Source: Clostridioides difficile (GTDB taxonomy: Bacteria > Bacillota > Clostridia > Peptostreptococcales > Peptostreptococcaceae). Taken from it: 64,000 bases of DNA. Positions 1 to 9,373 of the stretch are shown in pieces (position 1 is the stretch's first letter; each line of letters starts with the position of its first letter). The stretch spans positions 124,001 to 188,000 of the forward strand of contig NZ_JRHN01000031.1 of assembly GCF_001299635.1 (NCBI RefSeq), written 5' to 3'. The notes beneath the pieces were generated by a model. The model did no database searches. It was not told where the DNA came from and saw nothing but the letters and a program-made list of their open reading frames with translations. Position numbers and translations under genes: made by a program.

Positions 1-792
1 AAAGAAGCTATAAAAAAAGAAATTATTGAGTGCAAAAAATTAACAGATAAACCTTTTGGGGTAAATGTAATGCTTATGTCACCATTTGTAGATGATATAA
101 TGGATTTGATTATAGAAGAAAATGTTCAGGTTATTACTACTGGAGCAGGAAATCCTGCAAAATATATGGATAGATTAAAAGAAGCTGGAACAAAAGTTAT
201 TCCTGTAGTGCCAACAATAGCTTTAGCTCAAAGAATGGAAAAGTTAGGGGCTACAGCAGTAATAGCTGAAGGTACAGAAGGTGGAGGACACATAGGAGAG
301 CTTACTACTATGGTTTTGGTTCCACAAGTTGCTGATGCTGTAAGCATACCTGTAATAGCTGCTGGGGGCATTGTAGATGGTAGAGGTATTGCTGCATCTT
401 TTGCATTAGGTGCTAGTGCAGTTCAAGTAGGAACTAGATTTATCTGTAGTGAAGAGTGTTCTGTACATTCAAATTACAAAAACTTAGTAATAAAGGCAAA
501 AGATAGAGACGCGATTGTTACAGGAAGAAGTACAGGTCATCCAGTAAGAACATTAAAAAATAAATTATCAAAAGAATTTTTAAAGATGGAGCAAAATGGA
601 GCTACTCCTGAAGAGTTAGATAAAAAAGGTACAGGTGCTTTAAGATTTGCAACAGTAGATGGAGATATCGAAAAAGGTTCATTTATGGCAGGTCAAAGTG
701 CTGCTATGGTAAAAGAAATAACACCTTGTAAAGAAATTATAGAGACTATGGTAAATCAAGCAAAAGAGATTATGCCAGCAATAGAACTGTAA
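1..792 (+). CDS. fabK: Enoyl-ACP reductase II FabK (5' end outside window)
   Basis: FMN-dependent enoyl-ACP reductase, the last reductive step of the type II fatty-acid elongation cycle in the cytosol. The open frame runs from base 1, so 263 residues are visible. The family is about 310-315 residues, so roughly 50 N-terminal residues are missing. Visible marks are GVNVMLMSP near the left edge, GGGHIGE with the conserved His, and the TIM-barrel phosphate-binding region AAGGIVDGRG followed by GASAVQVGTRF. It is followed 15 bases later by fabD in the same operon. FabK in place of FabI is expected in clostridia. Confidence 0.95.
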   Translation, partial: KEAIKKEIIECKKLTDKPFGVNVMLMSPFVDDIMDLIIEENVQVITTGAGNPAKYMDRLKEAGTKVIPVVPTIALAQRMEKLGATAVIAEGTEGGGHIGELTTMVLVPQVADAVSIPVIAAGGIVDGRGIAASFALGASAVQVGTRFICSEECSVHSNYKNLVIKAKDRDAIVTGRSTGHPVRTLKNKLSKEFLKMEQNGATPEELDKKGTGALRFATVDGDIEKGSFMAGQSAAMVKEITPCKEIIETMVNQAKEIMPAIEL

Positions 793-807
793 ATCAGGAG
801 GAGTAAG

Positions 808-1758
808 ATGGGAAAAGTAGCACTAGTATTTCCTGGTCAAGGCGCTCAATATGTAGGTATGGCCAAGGATTTATACGAAAATAATGATGTTGCTAAAAAT
901 ATAATAGATGAGGCTTGTGAAGTCTTAAAAATAGATTTAAAAAAACTTATGTTTGAAGGCAATGAAGAAGAACTTTCTAAAACTGAAAATACTCAACCTG
1001 CTATGGTTACACATAGTGTAGCTATATTAAAAGCAGTACAAGCTCAAGTAGATTTAAAATATAGTGCATGTTTAGGCTTATCTTTAGGAGAGTATAGTGC
1101 ATTGGTTGCAGCAGATGCAATTGACTTTAAAGATGCTGTATGCTTAGTCAAAAAAAGAGGTAAGTTTATGCAAGAAACAGTTCCAACAGGTGTTGGAGCT
1201 ATGGCAGCAATTTTAGGTCTAGATAGAAGTATATTAGAAAATGTAGTTAAAGATATACAAGGAGGTATTGTAGAAGTAGCAAATTACAATTCTCCTGGCC
1301 AAATAGTTATATCTGGTGAAAATGAAAAGATAGAAGAAGCAATGGTGAAATGCAAAGAAGCAGGAGCAAAAAGAGCTGTTAAATTAAATGTAAGTGGGCC
1401 TTTTCACTCATCAATGCTAAAAGAAGCTGGAGTAAAATTAGGCAGTGAGTTAGAAAAAGTTAACATAACTAAACCTAAAATTGATGTAGTAGCAAATGTA
1501 AATGCAGATTATTATAAAAGTGAAGGGAAAGAACTACTTATAAAACAAGTAAGTTCATCTGTCCTTTGGGAAGACTCTATAGAAAGACTTTTAAACGATG
1601 GATATGATACTTTTATAGAAATGGGACCTGGAAAAACTTTAAAAGCATTCATCAAGAAGATAGCTTCTAACAAAAAAGCAAGTGTGAATATTTATAATAT
1701 AGATGGTATAGATTCTCTTAATGAATTTGTACAAAATTATAGAAATGGAGAGATATAA
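808..1758 (+). CDS. fabD: Malonyl-CoA:ACP transacylase
   Basis: Loads malonyl groups from CoA onto ACP for fatty-acid elongation. 316 residues, normal for the family. GQGAQ near residues 10-14, nucleophile Ser92 in GLSLGEYSAL, and catalytic His200 in GPFHSSML. The elbow reads GLSLG rather than the common GHSLG, probably a lineage variant. The ATG is preceded by AGGAGG. The stop codon overlaps the fabG start (TAATG), which suggests translational coupling. Confidence 0.96.
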   Translation: MGKVALVFPGQGAQYVGMAKDLYENNDVAKNIIDEACEVLKIDLKKLMFEGNEEELSKTENTQPAMVTHSVAILKAVQAQVDLKYSACLGLSLGEYSALVAADAIDFKDAVCLVKKRGKFMQETVPTGVGAMAAILGLDRSILENVVKDIQGGIVEVANYNSPGQIVISGENEKIEEAMVKCKEAGAKRAVKLNVSGPFHSSMLKEAGVKLGSELEKVNITKPKIDVVANVNADYYKSEGKELLIKQVSSSVLWEDSIERLLNDGYDTFIEMGPGKTLKAFIKKIASNKKASVNIYNIDGIDSLNEFVQNYRNGEI

Positions 1759-2507
1759 TGATAAATCTTACAGGACAAGTAGCAGTTGTTACTGGTGGCT
1801 CTAGAGGTATAGGAAAAGAAATAGCAAAAAAACTAGCATCTTTTGGGGCTGATGTAGTAATCAATTATACTTCTAAAGAAGATGAAGCACTAAAAACTAA
1901 AAATGAAATAGAAGGTATGGGTGTAAAGTGTACTTCTATAAAATGTGATGTGTCTAAATCTGAAGAAGTAAATCAAATGATAGATTCTGTTATAAAAGAA
2001 TTTGGAAAAGTTGATATATTGGTTAATAATGCAGGTATAACTAAAGATGCTTTGCTTATGAGAATGAAAGAAGAAGATTTTGATAGAGTTATAGATATAA
2101 ACTTAAAAGGTGTCTTTAATTGTACAAAAGCAGTTACTAAACCTATGATGAAAAAGAAGTATGGAAGAATAATAAATATGACTTCAGTAGTTGGAATTAT
2201 GGGTAATGTAGGACAAACTAATTATTGTGCATCAAAAGCTGGTGTGATTGGATTTACAAAAGCTTCTGCAAGAGAATTGGCATCAAGAAATATAAATATA
2301 AATGCAGTAGCACCTGGATTTATAGAAACAGATATGACTAAAGTATTAAGTGATGATGTAAAAGAATCAACACTTGCAAACATACCAAAAAAATCTTATG
2401 GTAAACCAGAAGATGTAGCAAATGCTGTAGCATTTTTAGTTAGTGACATGTCAAGTTATATAACAGGACAAGTTATAAATGTAGATGGTGGAATGGTAAT
2501 GCAATAA
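1758..2507 (+). CDS. fabG: 3-oxoacyl-ACP reductase
   Basis: NADPH-dependent reduction of beta-ketoacyl-ACP. 249-residue short-chain dehydrogenase/reductase. Nucleotide-binding GGSRGIG at residues 13-19, NNAG at 90-93, and the catalytic Ser143, Tyr156 (YCASK) and Lys160. The start shares one base with the fabD stop. It lies between fabD and acpP, the usual fab operon order in Firmicutes. Confidence 0.96.
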   Translation: MINLTGQVAVVTGGSRGIGKEIAKKLASFGADVVINYTSKEDEALKTKNEIEGMGVKCTSIKCDVSKSEEVNQMIDSVIKEFGKVDILVNNAGITKDALLMRMKEEDFDRVIDINLKGVFNCTKAVTKPMMKKKYGRIINMTSVVGIMGNVGQTNYCASKAGVIGFTKASARELASRNININAVAPGFIETDMTKVLSDDVKESTLANIPKKSYGKPEDVANAVAFLVSDMSSYITGQVINVDGGMVMQ

Positions 2508-2570
2508 TAAAAAATAATAATTTAAAAAGTAGAGAAATCTATTAAAATAAAAAATCTTAGGAGGTACACA

Positions 2571-2795
2571 ATGTTTAATAAAGTTGTAGAAATAATAATA
2601 GAGCAATTAGGAGTAGAAGATAAAGAAATAACTATGGAAACATCATTAATGAAGGATTTAGAAGCAGATTCATTAGATGCAGTAGAAATAATAATGGCAC
2701 TTGAAGATGAATTTGGTATAGAAATACCAGATACAGAAGCAGAAAACTTCAAATCTATAGGAGATATAGTTAAGTATATAGAAGCTAATAAATAG
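2571..2795 (+). CDS. acpP: Acyl carrier protein
   Basis: 74-residue acidic four-helix carrier that holds growing acyl chains on phosphopantetheine. The attachment site is Ser34 in [10 protein letters not shown]. Preceded by a strong TAGGAGGT site. The 63-base gap from fabG is A/T-rich with no clear terminator, so it is probably co-transcribed with fabG and fabF. Confidence 0.97.
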   Translation: MFNKVVEIIIEQLGVEDKEITMETSLMKDLEADSLDAVEIIMALEDEFGIEIPDTEAENFKSIGDIVKYIEANK

Positions 2796-2823
2796 TCGAG
2801 CTTTAAAAAAGTGGAGGTATCCG

Positions 2824-4062
2824 ATGAATAAAAGAGTAGTAATAACAGGACTTGGATGTGTTACGCCGTTGGGAACGGGAAAAGATGAGTTCTGGAGCAA
2901 CATAAAATCTGGAGTATCTGGTATAGATAAAATAACTAATTTCGATGCTAGCACATATCAAACTCAGATAGCAGGAGAAGTTAAGAATTTTCATCCAGAA
3001 GAATATATAAGCAAAAAAGAATTGAAGAGATTGGATAAGTTTGCTCAATTTGCAATAGTATCTGCAAAATTGGCAGTTGAAGATGCAAACCTTGATTTAG
3101 ATAAAACTGATAGAGAGCGTGTTGGTGTTATAATAGGTTCTGGAATAGGTGGAGTTGAAGCAATAGAAACTCAACATAAAATTCTTTTAGAAAAAGGAAA
3201 TAAAAGAGTAAGTTCACTTTTTGTACCTATGATGATAGGAAATATGGCAGCTGGTCAAGTATCAATATTTTTAGGAGCAAAAGGACCTAACACTAATGTA
3301 TGTACAGCTTGTGCATCAGGAACTCATTCAATAGGTGATGCTTTTAAAGTTATACAAAGAGGCGATGCAGATATTATGGTAGCAGGAGGTTCTGAAGCTG
3401 CTGTAACAGGTCTTGCATTTGCTGGATTCTGTAATATGAAAGCTATGTCAACTAGAAATGACGACCCTAAAACTGCATCAAGACCATTTGATAAAGACAG
3501 AGATGGATTTGTAATGGGAGAAGGAGCAGGTATTGTTATCTTAGAAGACTTAGAACATGCTTTAGCAAGAGGTGCTAAAATATATGCAGAAGTAGTTGGA
3601 TATGGTTTAACTGCTGATGCATATCATATGACAACTCCAGCTGAAAATGGAGAAGGAGCAGCTAGGTCTATGAATATGGCTTTGAAAGATGGAAATGTTC
3701 CATTAGAAGAAGTGGATTATATAAACGCTCATGGAACTTCAACTTATTATAATGACTTGTATGAAACTATGGCTATAAAAACTGTATTTGGGGAAAAGGC
3801 ATATGATTTATGTGTATCATCAACAAAATCTATGACTGGACATTTATTAGGAGCATCAGGTGCTATAGAAGCAGTTGTTTGTGCTATGAGTATAGAAGAT
3901 GGTTTTGTACCTCCAACTATAAATTTACAAGAAGTTGGTGAAGATTTGGATTTAGATTATGTTCCAAATCAAGGTAAAGAAAAAAATGTTAGATATGTAC
4001 TATCAAATTCTTTAGGATTTGGTGGACATAATGCTACAATTGTATTAAAAAAATATGTATAA
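2824..4062 (+). CDS. fabF: 3-oxoacyl-ACP synthase II
   Basis: Condensing enzyme that extends acyl-ACP with malonyl-ACP. 412 residues, typical KAS II. Active Cys163 in TACASG, His303 in [11 protein letters not shown], Lys335 in STKSMTGH and His340 complete the Cys-His-His set. GGAGG lies just before the ATG. It is the last gene of the fab operon and is followed by a hairpin terminator. Confidence 0.96.
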   Translation: MNKRVVITGLGCVTPLGTGKDEFWSNIKSGVSGIDKITNFDASTYQTQIAGEVKNFHPEEYISKKELKRLDKFAQFAIVSAKLAVEDANLDLDKTDRERVGVIIGSGIGGVEAIETQHKILLEKGNKRVSSLFVPMMIGNMAAGQVSIFLGAKGPNTNVCTACASGTHSIGDAFKVIQRGDADIMVAGGSEAAVTGLAFAGFCNMKAMSTRNDDPKTASRPFDKDRDGFVMGEGAGIVILEDLEHALARGAKIYAEVVGYGLTADAYHMTTPAENGEGAARSMNMALKDGNVPLEEVDYINAHGTSTYYNDLYETMAIKTVFGEKAYDLCVSSTKSMTGHLLGASGAIEAVVCAMSIEDGFVPPTINLQEVGEDLDLDYVPNQGKEKNVRYVLSNSLGFGGHNATIVLKKYV

Positions 4063-4086
4063 ATAAATCATATATATTAAATTTAA

Positions 4087-4117
4087 AGTCTCCTAAACTA
4101 TTTTAGGGGACTTTTTT
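4087..4117 (+). terminator. Rho-independent terminator after fabF
   Basis: AGTCTCCTAAA and TTTAGGGGACT pair (with G-T wobble) around a 4-base loop and are followed by a run of Ts. Ends the fab operon. Confidence 0.85.
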
Positions 4118-4240
4118 ATTGAGATTTAATTCTAGCATATGTTGTAAATCATTTTGATATATTGTATTATTAGGTATTAAGAGGTTATTTATATATATGT
4201 AAGTTTCCATTCTACAATATACAGAAGGAGGACTAAAATT

Positions 4241-5959
4241 TTGAATTTTAGACTACCAAAGAAAAGATTACTAAAAAGTATAATTTTTATAGGTGTAATA
4301 CTTATTAGTATTATTTTGTTTATAAATTACGACCAAAGTGGGCTGAAAGAAAGAGAAATTATAAATAAGGGAAAGTATATGTCTGAAAGTCTTGTGTCAG
4401 ACAAGAAGTACAATGAAGCAAAAAAATTGGTTGAAAATTCTTTTGAAGCTATACCTGAAAAAAAATACAATAAAGTATATGATGAAGTGTGGAATATGTT
4501 AAAGACCATTTCATCTGTTCCAGATGGAACGAAGATAGTCATTGATTCATTAGAAAAAATGAGAATGTCAGATGAAAAGTTATCTGATGAGTGTAGATTT
4601 AATATAGAAAAAAGACTAGCATCAGTGTATATAATGGATAATAATTATTCTAAAGCAGTAGATTTAACTGTAAAGTCTATAAAATTGGCTGAGAAATTAG
4701 GGGATAATTATGAAAGAGCAAGACTAGATGTTGATTTGGCGAGCATACTTTTAAAGGTAGGTGCATATGAGAGAGCAGAGAAATTAATAAAAGATTCTTT
4801 TAAGATAGATGTTTATGAAGGTGAGAAAAATGGAATGGTTAGATTATATGCTCTTATAAATCTAGCAGAAATATATGTAGAATTAGGAGAATATGATAAA
4901 GCTATTGAAACTTGTAGTAATGTAGTGGACTATAAAAAGTTTGTAAATACAGATGATTACAATGATTTTGAGATAATGGCATCAATAATGAAGGCAAATG
5001 CATATATAGGAAAAAATGATACATCAAAGGCAAAGTCTTCTTTAGCAAGAGCTGATTCTCTTATAAAGTCTGATAAAACAGTTCATATATTAGATAAAGA
5101 TATGTATTATTATATGGCAGTGGGGAATTTAGAATATAAAAGTGAAAATTATGATTCTGCATCAGATAATTATAAAAAAAGTTTAGAAATATCCACTAAA
5201 AGAAAGTTAACTCAAGAGAAAATAAAAAACTTAGAGAAAATATTAAATATATATGAAAAACAAGGAAATGTAAATGCTGTAAATAAATATCAAAAGATAC
5301 TAATAAATGAATATAAAGAGAACAAAAGTATAAGAGATTCGGAGACCAGTTTCTATATAATTGATAAAGTATCAAATGAAAGTGCATTATTTGAAAAAAC
5401 TAAAAAAGAAATCAAATATTATAAGATATTATTTACAGTGATTATAATTGCTATATTAGGGTCTACTTTTTTATATAATAGACTCAAATATTTTAAAGCA
5501 CAAAATTTACATGATGGTCTTACGAATGTTTATAATCGAAAAAGTTTTGATATTATGTATGAAAAATACAGAGAGAAAGACAATAATTTTGCACTTGTAA
5601 TGATAGATATTGACAACTTTAAACTTATAAATGATAATTATGGGCATAAATTTGGAGATATTGTTATAAAAGGTATAACGAATACTATTTCTGTTATGTT
5701 GGAACAAGAAGATAAAGTATTTAGGTATGGAGGCGAAGAGTTTTCTGTGCTGATAAGAAATAAATCTGGTGAAGAGGTAGTAAATATAATTGATAATATA
5801 AGAATTGCAATTGCCAATAAAAAATGGGGTGAAGATGTAACTGTAACTATAAGTGCAGGTGTAGCTCATATTTTTGATAGTAAAAATGTACTAGAAGAAG
5901 CTGACAAAAATTTATACAAAGCAAAACAACTTGGTAGGAATAAAGTAGTGTATAAGTAA
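4241..5959 (+). CDS. Membrane TPR-GGDEF diguanylate cyclase
   Basis: Predicted to make cyclic di-GMP. 572 residues with a TTG start chosen because GAAGGAGGAC sits 7 bases upstream. A transmembrane segment is at about 12-28. A helical region of TPR-like repeats fills about 50-360, a second transmembrane segment is at about 394-413, and a GGDEF domain covers 420-572. The active loop GGEEF (497-501) is a functional variant. The autoinhibitory RxxD site, expected five residues upstream, reads EQED, so the Arg is missing and feedback inhibition is probably absent. The TPR region between the two membrane segments is likely extracytoplasmic and could be sensory. The signal is unknown. Confidence 0.9.
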   Translation: MNFRLPKKRLLKSIIFIGVILISIILFINYDQSGLKEREIINKGKYMSESLVSDKKYNEAKKLVENSFEAIPEKKYNKVYDEVWNMLKTISSVPDGTKIVIDSLEKMRMSDEKLSDECRFNIEKRLASVYIMDNNYSKAVDLTVKSIKLAEKLGDNYERARLDVDLASILLKVGAYERAEKLIKDSFKIDVYEGEKNGMVRLYALINLAEIYVELGEYDKAIETCSNVVDYKKFVNTDDYNDFEIMASIMKANAYIGKNDTSKAKSSLARADSLIKSDKTVHILDKDMYYYMAVGNLEYKSENYDSASDNYKKSLEISTKRKLTQEKIKNLEKILNIYEKQGNVNAVNKYQKILINEYKENKSIRDSETSFYIIDKVSNESALFEKTKKEIKYYKILFTVIIIAILGSTFLYNRLKYFKAQNLHDGLTNVYNRKSFDIMYEKYREKDNNFALVMIDIDNFKLINDNYGHKFGDIVIKGITNTISVMLEQEDKVFRYGGEEFSVLIRNKSGEEVVNIIDNIRIAIANKKWGEDVTVTISAGVAHIFDSKNVLEEADKNLYKAKQLGRNKVVYK

Positions 5960-5989
5960 TTATATACTATATAAATAAGAGGTATAAGC

Positions 5990-7987
5990 ATGAAACAATC
6001 AATAGCTATAGTAACTGATAAAATAACCAAATTATCATCTTTTTTAGAAGAAAATATACGTTTAGTTTTAGGCAATTACATTGATATAAATCATTATTAT
6101 TTAGAAAATTTAAAAGATGATGATAAAATACAAGGTGACTTTGTGTTGGTAATGACTGACGATAGATTAAATAGTATGAGAAAACATTTGGTACAAGATA
6201 GCAAGATTATAGTGGTAAGAAGAACTCTTAAAGAAAATGAAATTTATGGATTATTTTCAATCCCAAATGGAACAGAAGTATTGGTTGTAAATGATACTAA
6301 AGAAACCACTTTAGAAACAATAAGTTTATTTTACAAGATAGGAGTAAAAAATTTAAAGTTCACTCCATACATTGAAGGAAAAATTTATAAAGACATAGAT
6401 ATAGCTATAACACCTGGAGTAAAAGAAAGAGTACCAAGTTATATAAATAAAGTAATTGACCTTGGGAATAGATATATTGATATATCTACTTTTATAGAAA
6501 TAATAAATGGACTTAGAATTGATGTTAAGGAAATACGTAAAAACTTAATGGCTTATTCTGAACGTTTAATAAGTCTAGATAATGGAGTCAAAGATAATTA
6601 TAGACAATTATTTCTAAAAATGGAAGAACAAGATGTCATATTAAACTTATCAAAAGATGGAATAATATTTACTTCAGCAGATGGTGTTATAAATACGTTT
6701 AATAAAGAAGCTTTAAAGATTTTAGGGATAAATGAAAATCCCCAAAGTAAAAACATAGAAGAAGTTATATCTAAAGATTTAAGTATTCTACTTGAAGACA
6801 AAGAAATAGTTGATGAAGTAGTATTTACAAATAAAAAATATATAAATGTAAATAAAAAAAATATATTTTCTATGGGGAATAAAGCTGGTATATATTATAA
6901 TTTACAAGAGATAACATATATAAAAAAATTAGAACAAAATCTCACTAATAAATTGAGAGAACAAGGACAAATAGCCAAATACACATTTAAAGATATAAAG
7001 ACTAAAAATAAAAATATGATAAAGTGTATAGAATTGGCTAAAAAAATATCTAAATCAGACCTTTCTGTATTAATAATAGGGGAAAGTGGTACTGGTAAAG
7101 AATTATTAGCTCAATCCATCCATAATACCTCTAATAGAAGCAATCAACCATTTATAGCAGTTAACTGTGCAGCGGTTCCAGATAGTTTATTAGAAAGTCA
7201 GTTGTTTGGATATGAAAAGGGTTCTTTTACAGGAGCTTTAAAAGAAGGAAAAAAGGGGCTCTTTGAACTTGCAAACAATGGGACTATATTTCTGGATGAA
7301 ATAGGAGATATGCCTCCATTGTTGCAAACAAAATTACTTAGAGTACTTCAAGAGAAGCAAGTTATGCCTATAGGTTCTCATAATGTTATAAATATAGACG
7401 TTAGAATTATAGCAGCAACAAATAAAAACTTACCAAAGATGATTAGAGAAGGTAAATTTAGAGAGGATTTGTATTATAGACTGAATGTATTGCCAATAGA
7501 TGTGCCATCATTAAAAAATAGAAAAGAAGATATAATAACGCTTATGAATTTCTTTTTGAAACATAATATAAGGCTTTCACCTGAAGTTGTAACTATTTTA
7601 GAAAAATATAATTGGCCAGGAAATATAAGAGAGTTACAAAATGTCGCTTCTTATGTAAGTCTAATGTGTGATAGTATGGTCTTTAAAGATGACTTACCAC
7701 CATATATAAAGACAGATATTTCTAATTATGAAGATGGATTTGGTTATACAAAAAAAGAACTTGAGGATATATTAAGAGTCTTATATGAAAGAAGAGATTC
7801 AGCTTCTGGAGTTGGAAGAGGATTTATAATCGAGAAACTTACAGAGGAAGGAATTGAGATTTCTGAAAATAAAGTTAGAAAAGTGTTATCTTATTTAAGT
7901 GAGTGTGGATATATATCATCTAAATCTGGTAGATGTGGAAGTCAACTAACTCCAGAAGGTATAAATCTTTACAATAAAATGACTTAA
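5990..7987 (+). CDS. Sigma-54-dependent enhancer-binding transcriptional activator
   Basis: 665-residue bacterial enhancer-binding protein that remodels RNA polymerase-sigma-54 with ATP. Residues 1-190 look like a PrpR-N/receiver-like sensor. A PAS-like region covers about 215-320 and the AAA+ domain about 335-565. Walker A is GESGTGKE, Walker B LDEIGD, and the sigma-54 contact loop reads GSFTGA (usual GAFTGA). The C terminus is not a Fis helix-turn-helix but a winged-helix-like segment (about 590-665). It starts 30 bases after the GGDEF gene. The promoter at 8287 and palindrome at 8032 directly downstream make the next operon its likely target. The inducer is unknown. Confidence 0.9.
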   Translation: MKQSIAIVTDKITKLSSFLEENIRLVLGNYIDINHYYLENLKDDDKIQGDFVLVMTDDRLNSMRKHLVQDSKIIVVRRTLKENEIYGLFSIPNGTEVLVVNDTKETTLETISLFYKIGVKNLKFTPYIEGKIYKDIDIAITPGVKERVPSYINKVIDLGNRYIDISTFIEIINGLRIDVKEIRKNLMAYSERLISLDNGVKDNYRQLFLKMEEQDVILNLSKDGIIFTSADGVINTFNKEALKILGINENPQSKNIEEVISKDLSILLEDKEIVDEVVFTNKKYINVNKKNIFSMGNKAGIYYNLQEITYIKKLEQNLTNKLREQGQIAKYTFKDIKTKNKNMIKCIELAKKISKSDLSVLIIGESGTGKELLAQSIHNTSNRSNQPFIAVNCAAVPDSLLESQLFGYEKGSFTGALKEGKKGLFELANNGTIFLDEIGDMPPLLQTKLLRVLQEKQVMPIGSHNVINIDVRIIAATNKNLPKMIREGKFREDLYYRLNVLPIDVPSLKNRKEDIITLMNFFLKHNIRLSPEVVTILEKYNWPGNIRELQNVASYVSLMCDSMVFKDDLPPYIKTDISNYEDGFGYTKKELEDILRVLYERRDSASGVGRGFIIEKLTEEGIEISENKVRKVLSYLSECGYISSKSGRCGSQLTPEGINLYNKMT

Positions 7988-8031
7988 GTATATTGATATT
8001 AAAATAAGCTATTCTGGACATAAATATTTGA

Positions 8032-8055
8032 ATAAGTGCAAACTTTTACACTTAT
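8032..8055. promoter_or_regulatory. Palindromic candidate upstream activator site
   Basis: Half-sites ATAAGTGCAAAC and TTTTACACTTAT abut. The second is the reverse complement of ATAAGTGTAAAA, so 10 of 12 positions are symmetric. It lies about 230 bases upstream of the -24/-12 promoter, a usual distance for enhancer-binding proteins. That it binds the adjacent regulator is inference. Confidence 0.5.
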
Positions 8056-8145
8056 AAAATTTAAACTATATTATAGTAGATATATAATGTTATACATTTT
8101 AAAGGTTTTAAATTAAATATTAATAGGGTGAAAAAATAGGTTTAG

Positions 8146-8189
8146 ATAGGTAATAGGTTATTATAAAATAACCCATTACCTATTTTTAT
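8146..8189 (+). terminator. Terminator-like hairpin after the sigma-54 activator
   Basis: A 17-base arm starting ATAGGTAATAGG pairs with CCCATTACCTAT (one mismatch) across a 3-base loop and is followed by TTTTTATT. It separates the activator gene from the next operon. Confidence 0.7.
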
Positions 8190-8286
8190 TTTCCAAAAGA
8201 TTGTATATAAGATAAACAATAAAAAATATAGTCAGCAAAAGCACTGAAAATACTAGATAAAAAATAAATATAAATAATTATAAATC

Positions 8287-8304
8287 TTGGCATGTATATT
8301 GCTA
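8287..8304 (+). promoter_or_regulatory. Sigma-54 (-24/-12) promoter
   Basis: TTGGCATGTATATTGCTA matches the consensus TTGGCAC-N5-TTGCT closely, with the GG and GC dinucleotides correctly spaced. Transcription should start near 8313, upstream of the GGGAGG site of the TSCPD gene. The preceding gene encodes a sigma-54 activator. Confidence 0.85.
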
Positions 8305-8345
8305 ATTATAGAGATAAGACGACAAAATAATTGGGAGGTTTAGTT

Positions 8346-8591
8346 ATGAAATATAAAACAACAGGGACTTGTGCTACAGAAATTGAATTTGAAGTAAAAG
8401 AAAATAAAGTTACAAATGTAAATTTTATTGGTGGATGTGATGGAAATTTAAAAGGACTAAAAATATTAGTTGAAGGTATGAATATAGAAGATGTAATTAA
8501 AAAATTAAAAGGAATTGAATGTAAGACAAAACCAACATCTTGTCCAGATCAACTTTCTCTAGCATTGGAAAATTATATAAATATAAAATAA
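8346..8591 (+). CDS. TSCPD domain protein (TIGR03905-like)
   Basis: 81-residue protein of unknown function. It carries CATEIEF at the N terminus, GGCDGN in the middle and the TSCPDQL signature near residues 60-66; this domain also ends some vitamin B12-dependent ribonucleotide reductases. The three Cys could bind metal (inference). The ATG at 8346 is preferred over the upstream TTG at 8331, which lies in the Shine-Dalgarno sequence GGGAGGT. First gene behind the sigma-54 promoter. Confidence 0.8.
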   Translation: MKYKTTGTCATEIEFEVKENKVTNVNFIGGCDGNLKGLKILVEGMNIEDVIKKLKGIECKTKPTSCPDQLSLALENYINIK

Positions 8592-8626
8592 ATACACAAA
8601 ACAATCGATTAGTTAGGAGCTTGATT

Positions 8627-9352
8627 ATGAAACCAATAATAGGGATTTTAGGAAATTTAATAATAATGGAGAATGGAATGTTTCCAGGTCTTGAAAGGTC
8701 ATATGTAAATAATGATTACATAAATGCTGTACTAAAAGGTGGAGGTAGTCCAGTTATAATTCCAGTAAATACAGATAAAGAAGTTATAAAAAAACAGATT
8801 GAGATGGTTGATGGAGTTTTAATATCTGGAGGTTGGGATGTTAATCCTCAATTATATGGAGAAGAAACAAGAGAAGAAACCACATTTATATATCCAGAAG
8901 TGGATGAGTTTGATTTAATAGCTATAAGTATAGCATTAGAACTTAAAAAACCTATATTAGGTATATGTAGGGGGCTACAAATATTAAATGTAAGTTTAGG
9001 AGGAACTTTATATCAAGATAATAATCTTATAGAAGGAAGTTATATAAAACATACACAATCTGCAAAGAGATATGTAGCTACTCATAAAGTAGATGTTAAA
9101 GAAGGTAGTATTTTAGAAGGAATCTTAGGAAAACAATTACTTACAAATAGCTATCATCATCAAAGTGTTAATGAGCTTGGAAAAGGATTAAAAGCCATAG
9201 CCTATTCAAAAGATGGTATAATAGAAGCTATTCAGAAAGAGGATGAAAATTTTGTAGTAGGAGTACAGTGGCATCCAGAAATGATGGTAGAGTACTGTAA
9301 CAAGATGGAAAAATTGTTTGAATATTTTATAAATATTTGTTCAAATTTATAA
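8627..9352 (+). CDS. Class I glutamine amidotransferase-like gamma-glutamyl hydrolase (peptidase C26, PuuD-like)
   Basis: 241 residues. Nucleophile Cys114 in GICRGLQ, oxyanion-region GGWD near 69-71, and the His-Glu pair in VQWHPE at the C-terminal side complete the triad. Relatives hydrolyse gamma-glutamyl bonds such as gamma-glutamyl-GABA; the true substrate here cannot be read. The start at 8627 follows TTAGGAGC; an upstream in-frame start would overlap the previous gene. It lies 21 bases before an amino-acid permease, suggesting uptake and hydrolysis of a gamma-glutamyl or amino compound under sigma-54 control. Confidence 0.85.
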   Translation: MKPIIGILGNLIIMENGMFPGLERSYVNNDYINAVLKGGGSPVIIPVNTDKEVIKKQIEMVDGVLISGGWDVNPQLYGEETREETTFIYPEVDEFDLIAISIALELKKPILGICRGLQILNVSLGGTLYQDNNLIEGSYIKHTQSAKRYVATHKVDVKEGSILEGILGKQLLTNSYHHQSVNELGKGLKAIAYSKDGIIEAIQKEDENFVVGVQWHPEMMVEYCNKMEKLFEYFINICSNL

Positions 9353-9373
9353 TATACCTTGGGGGGATTGAAC

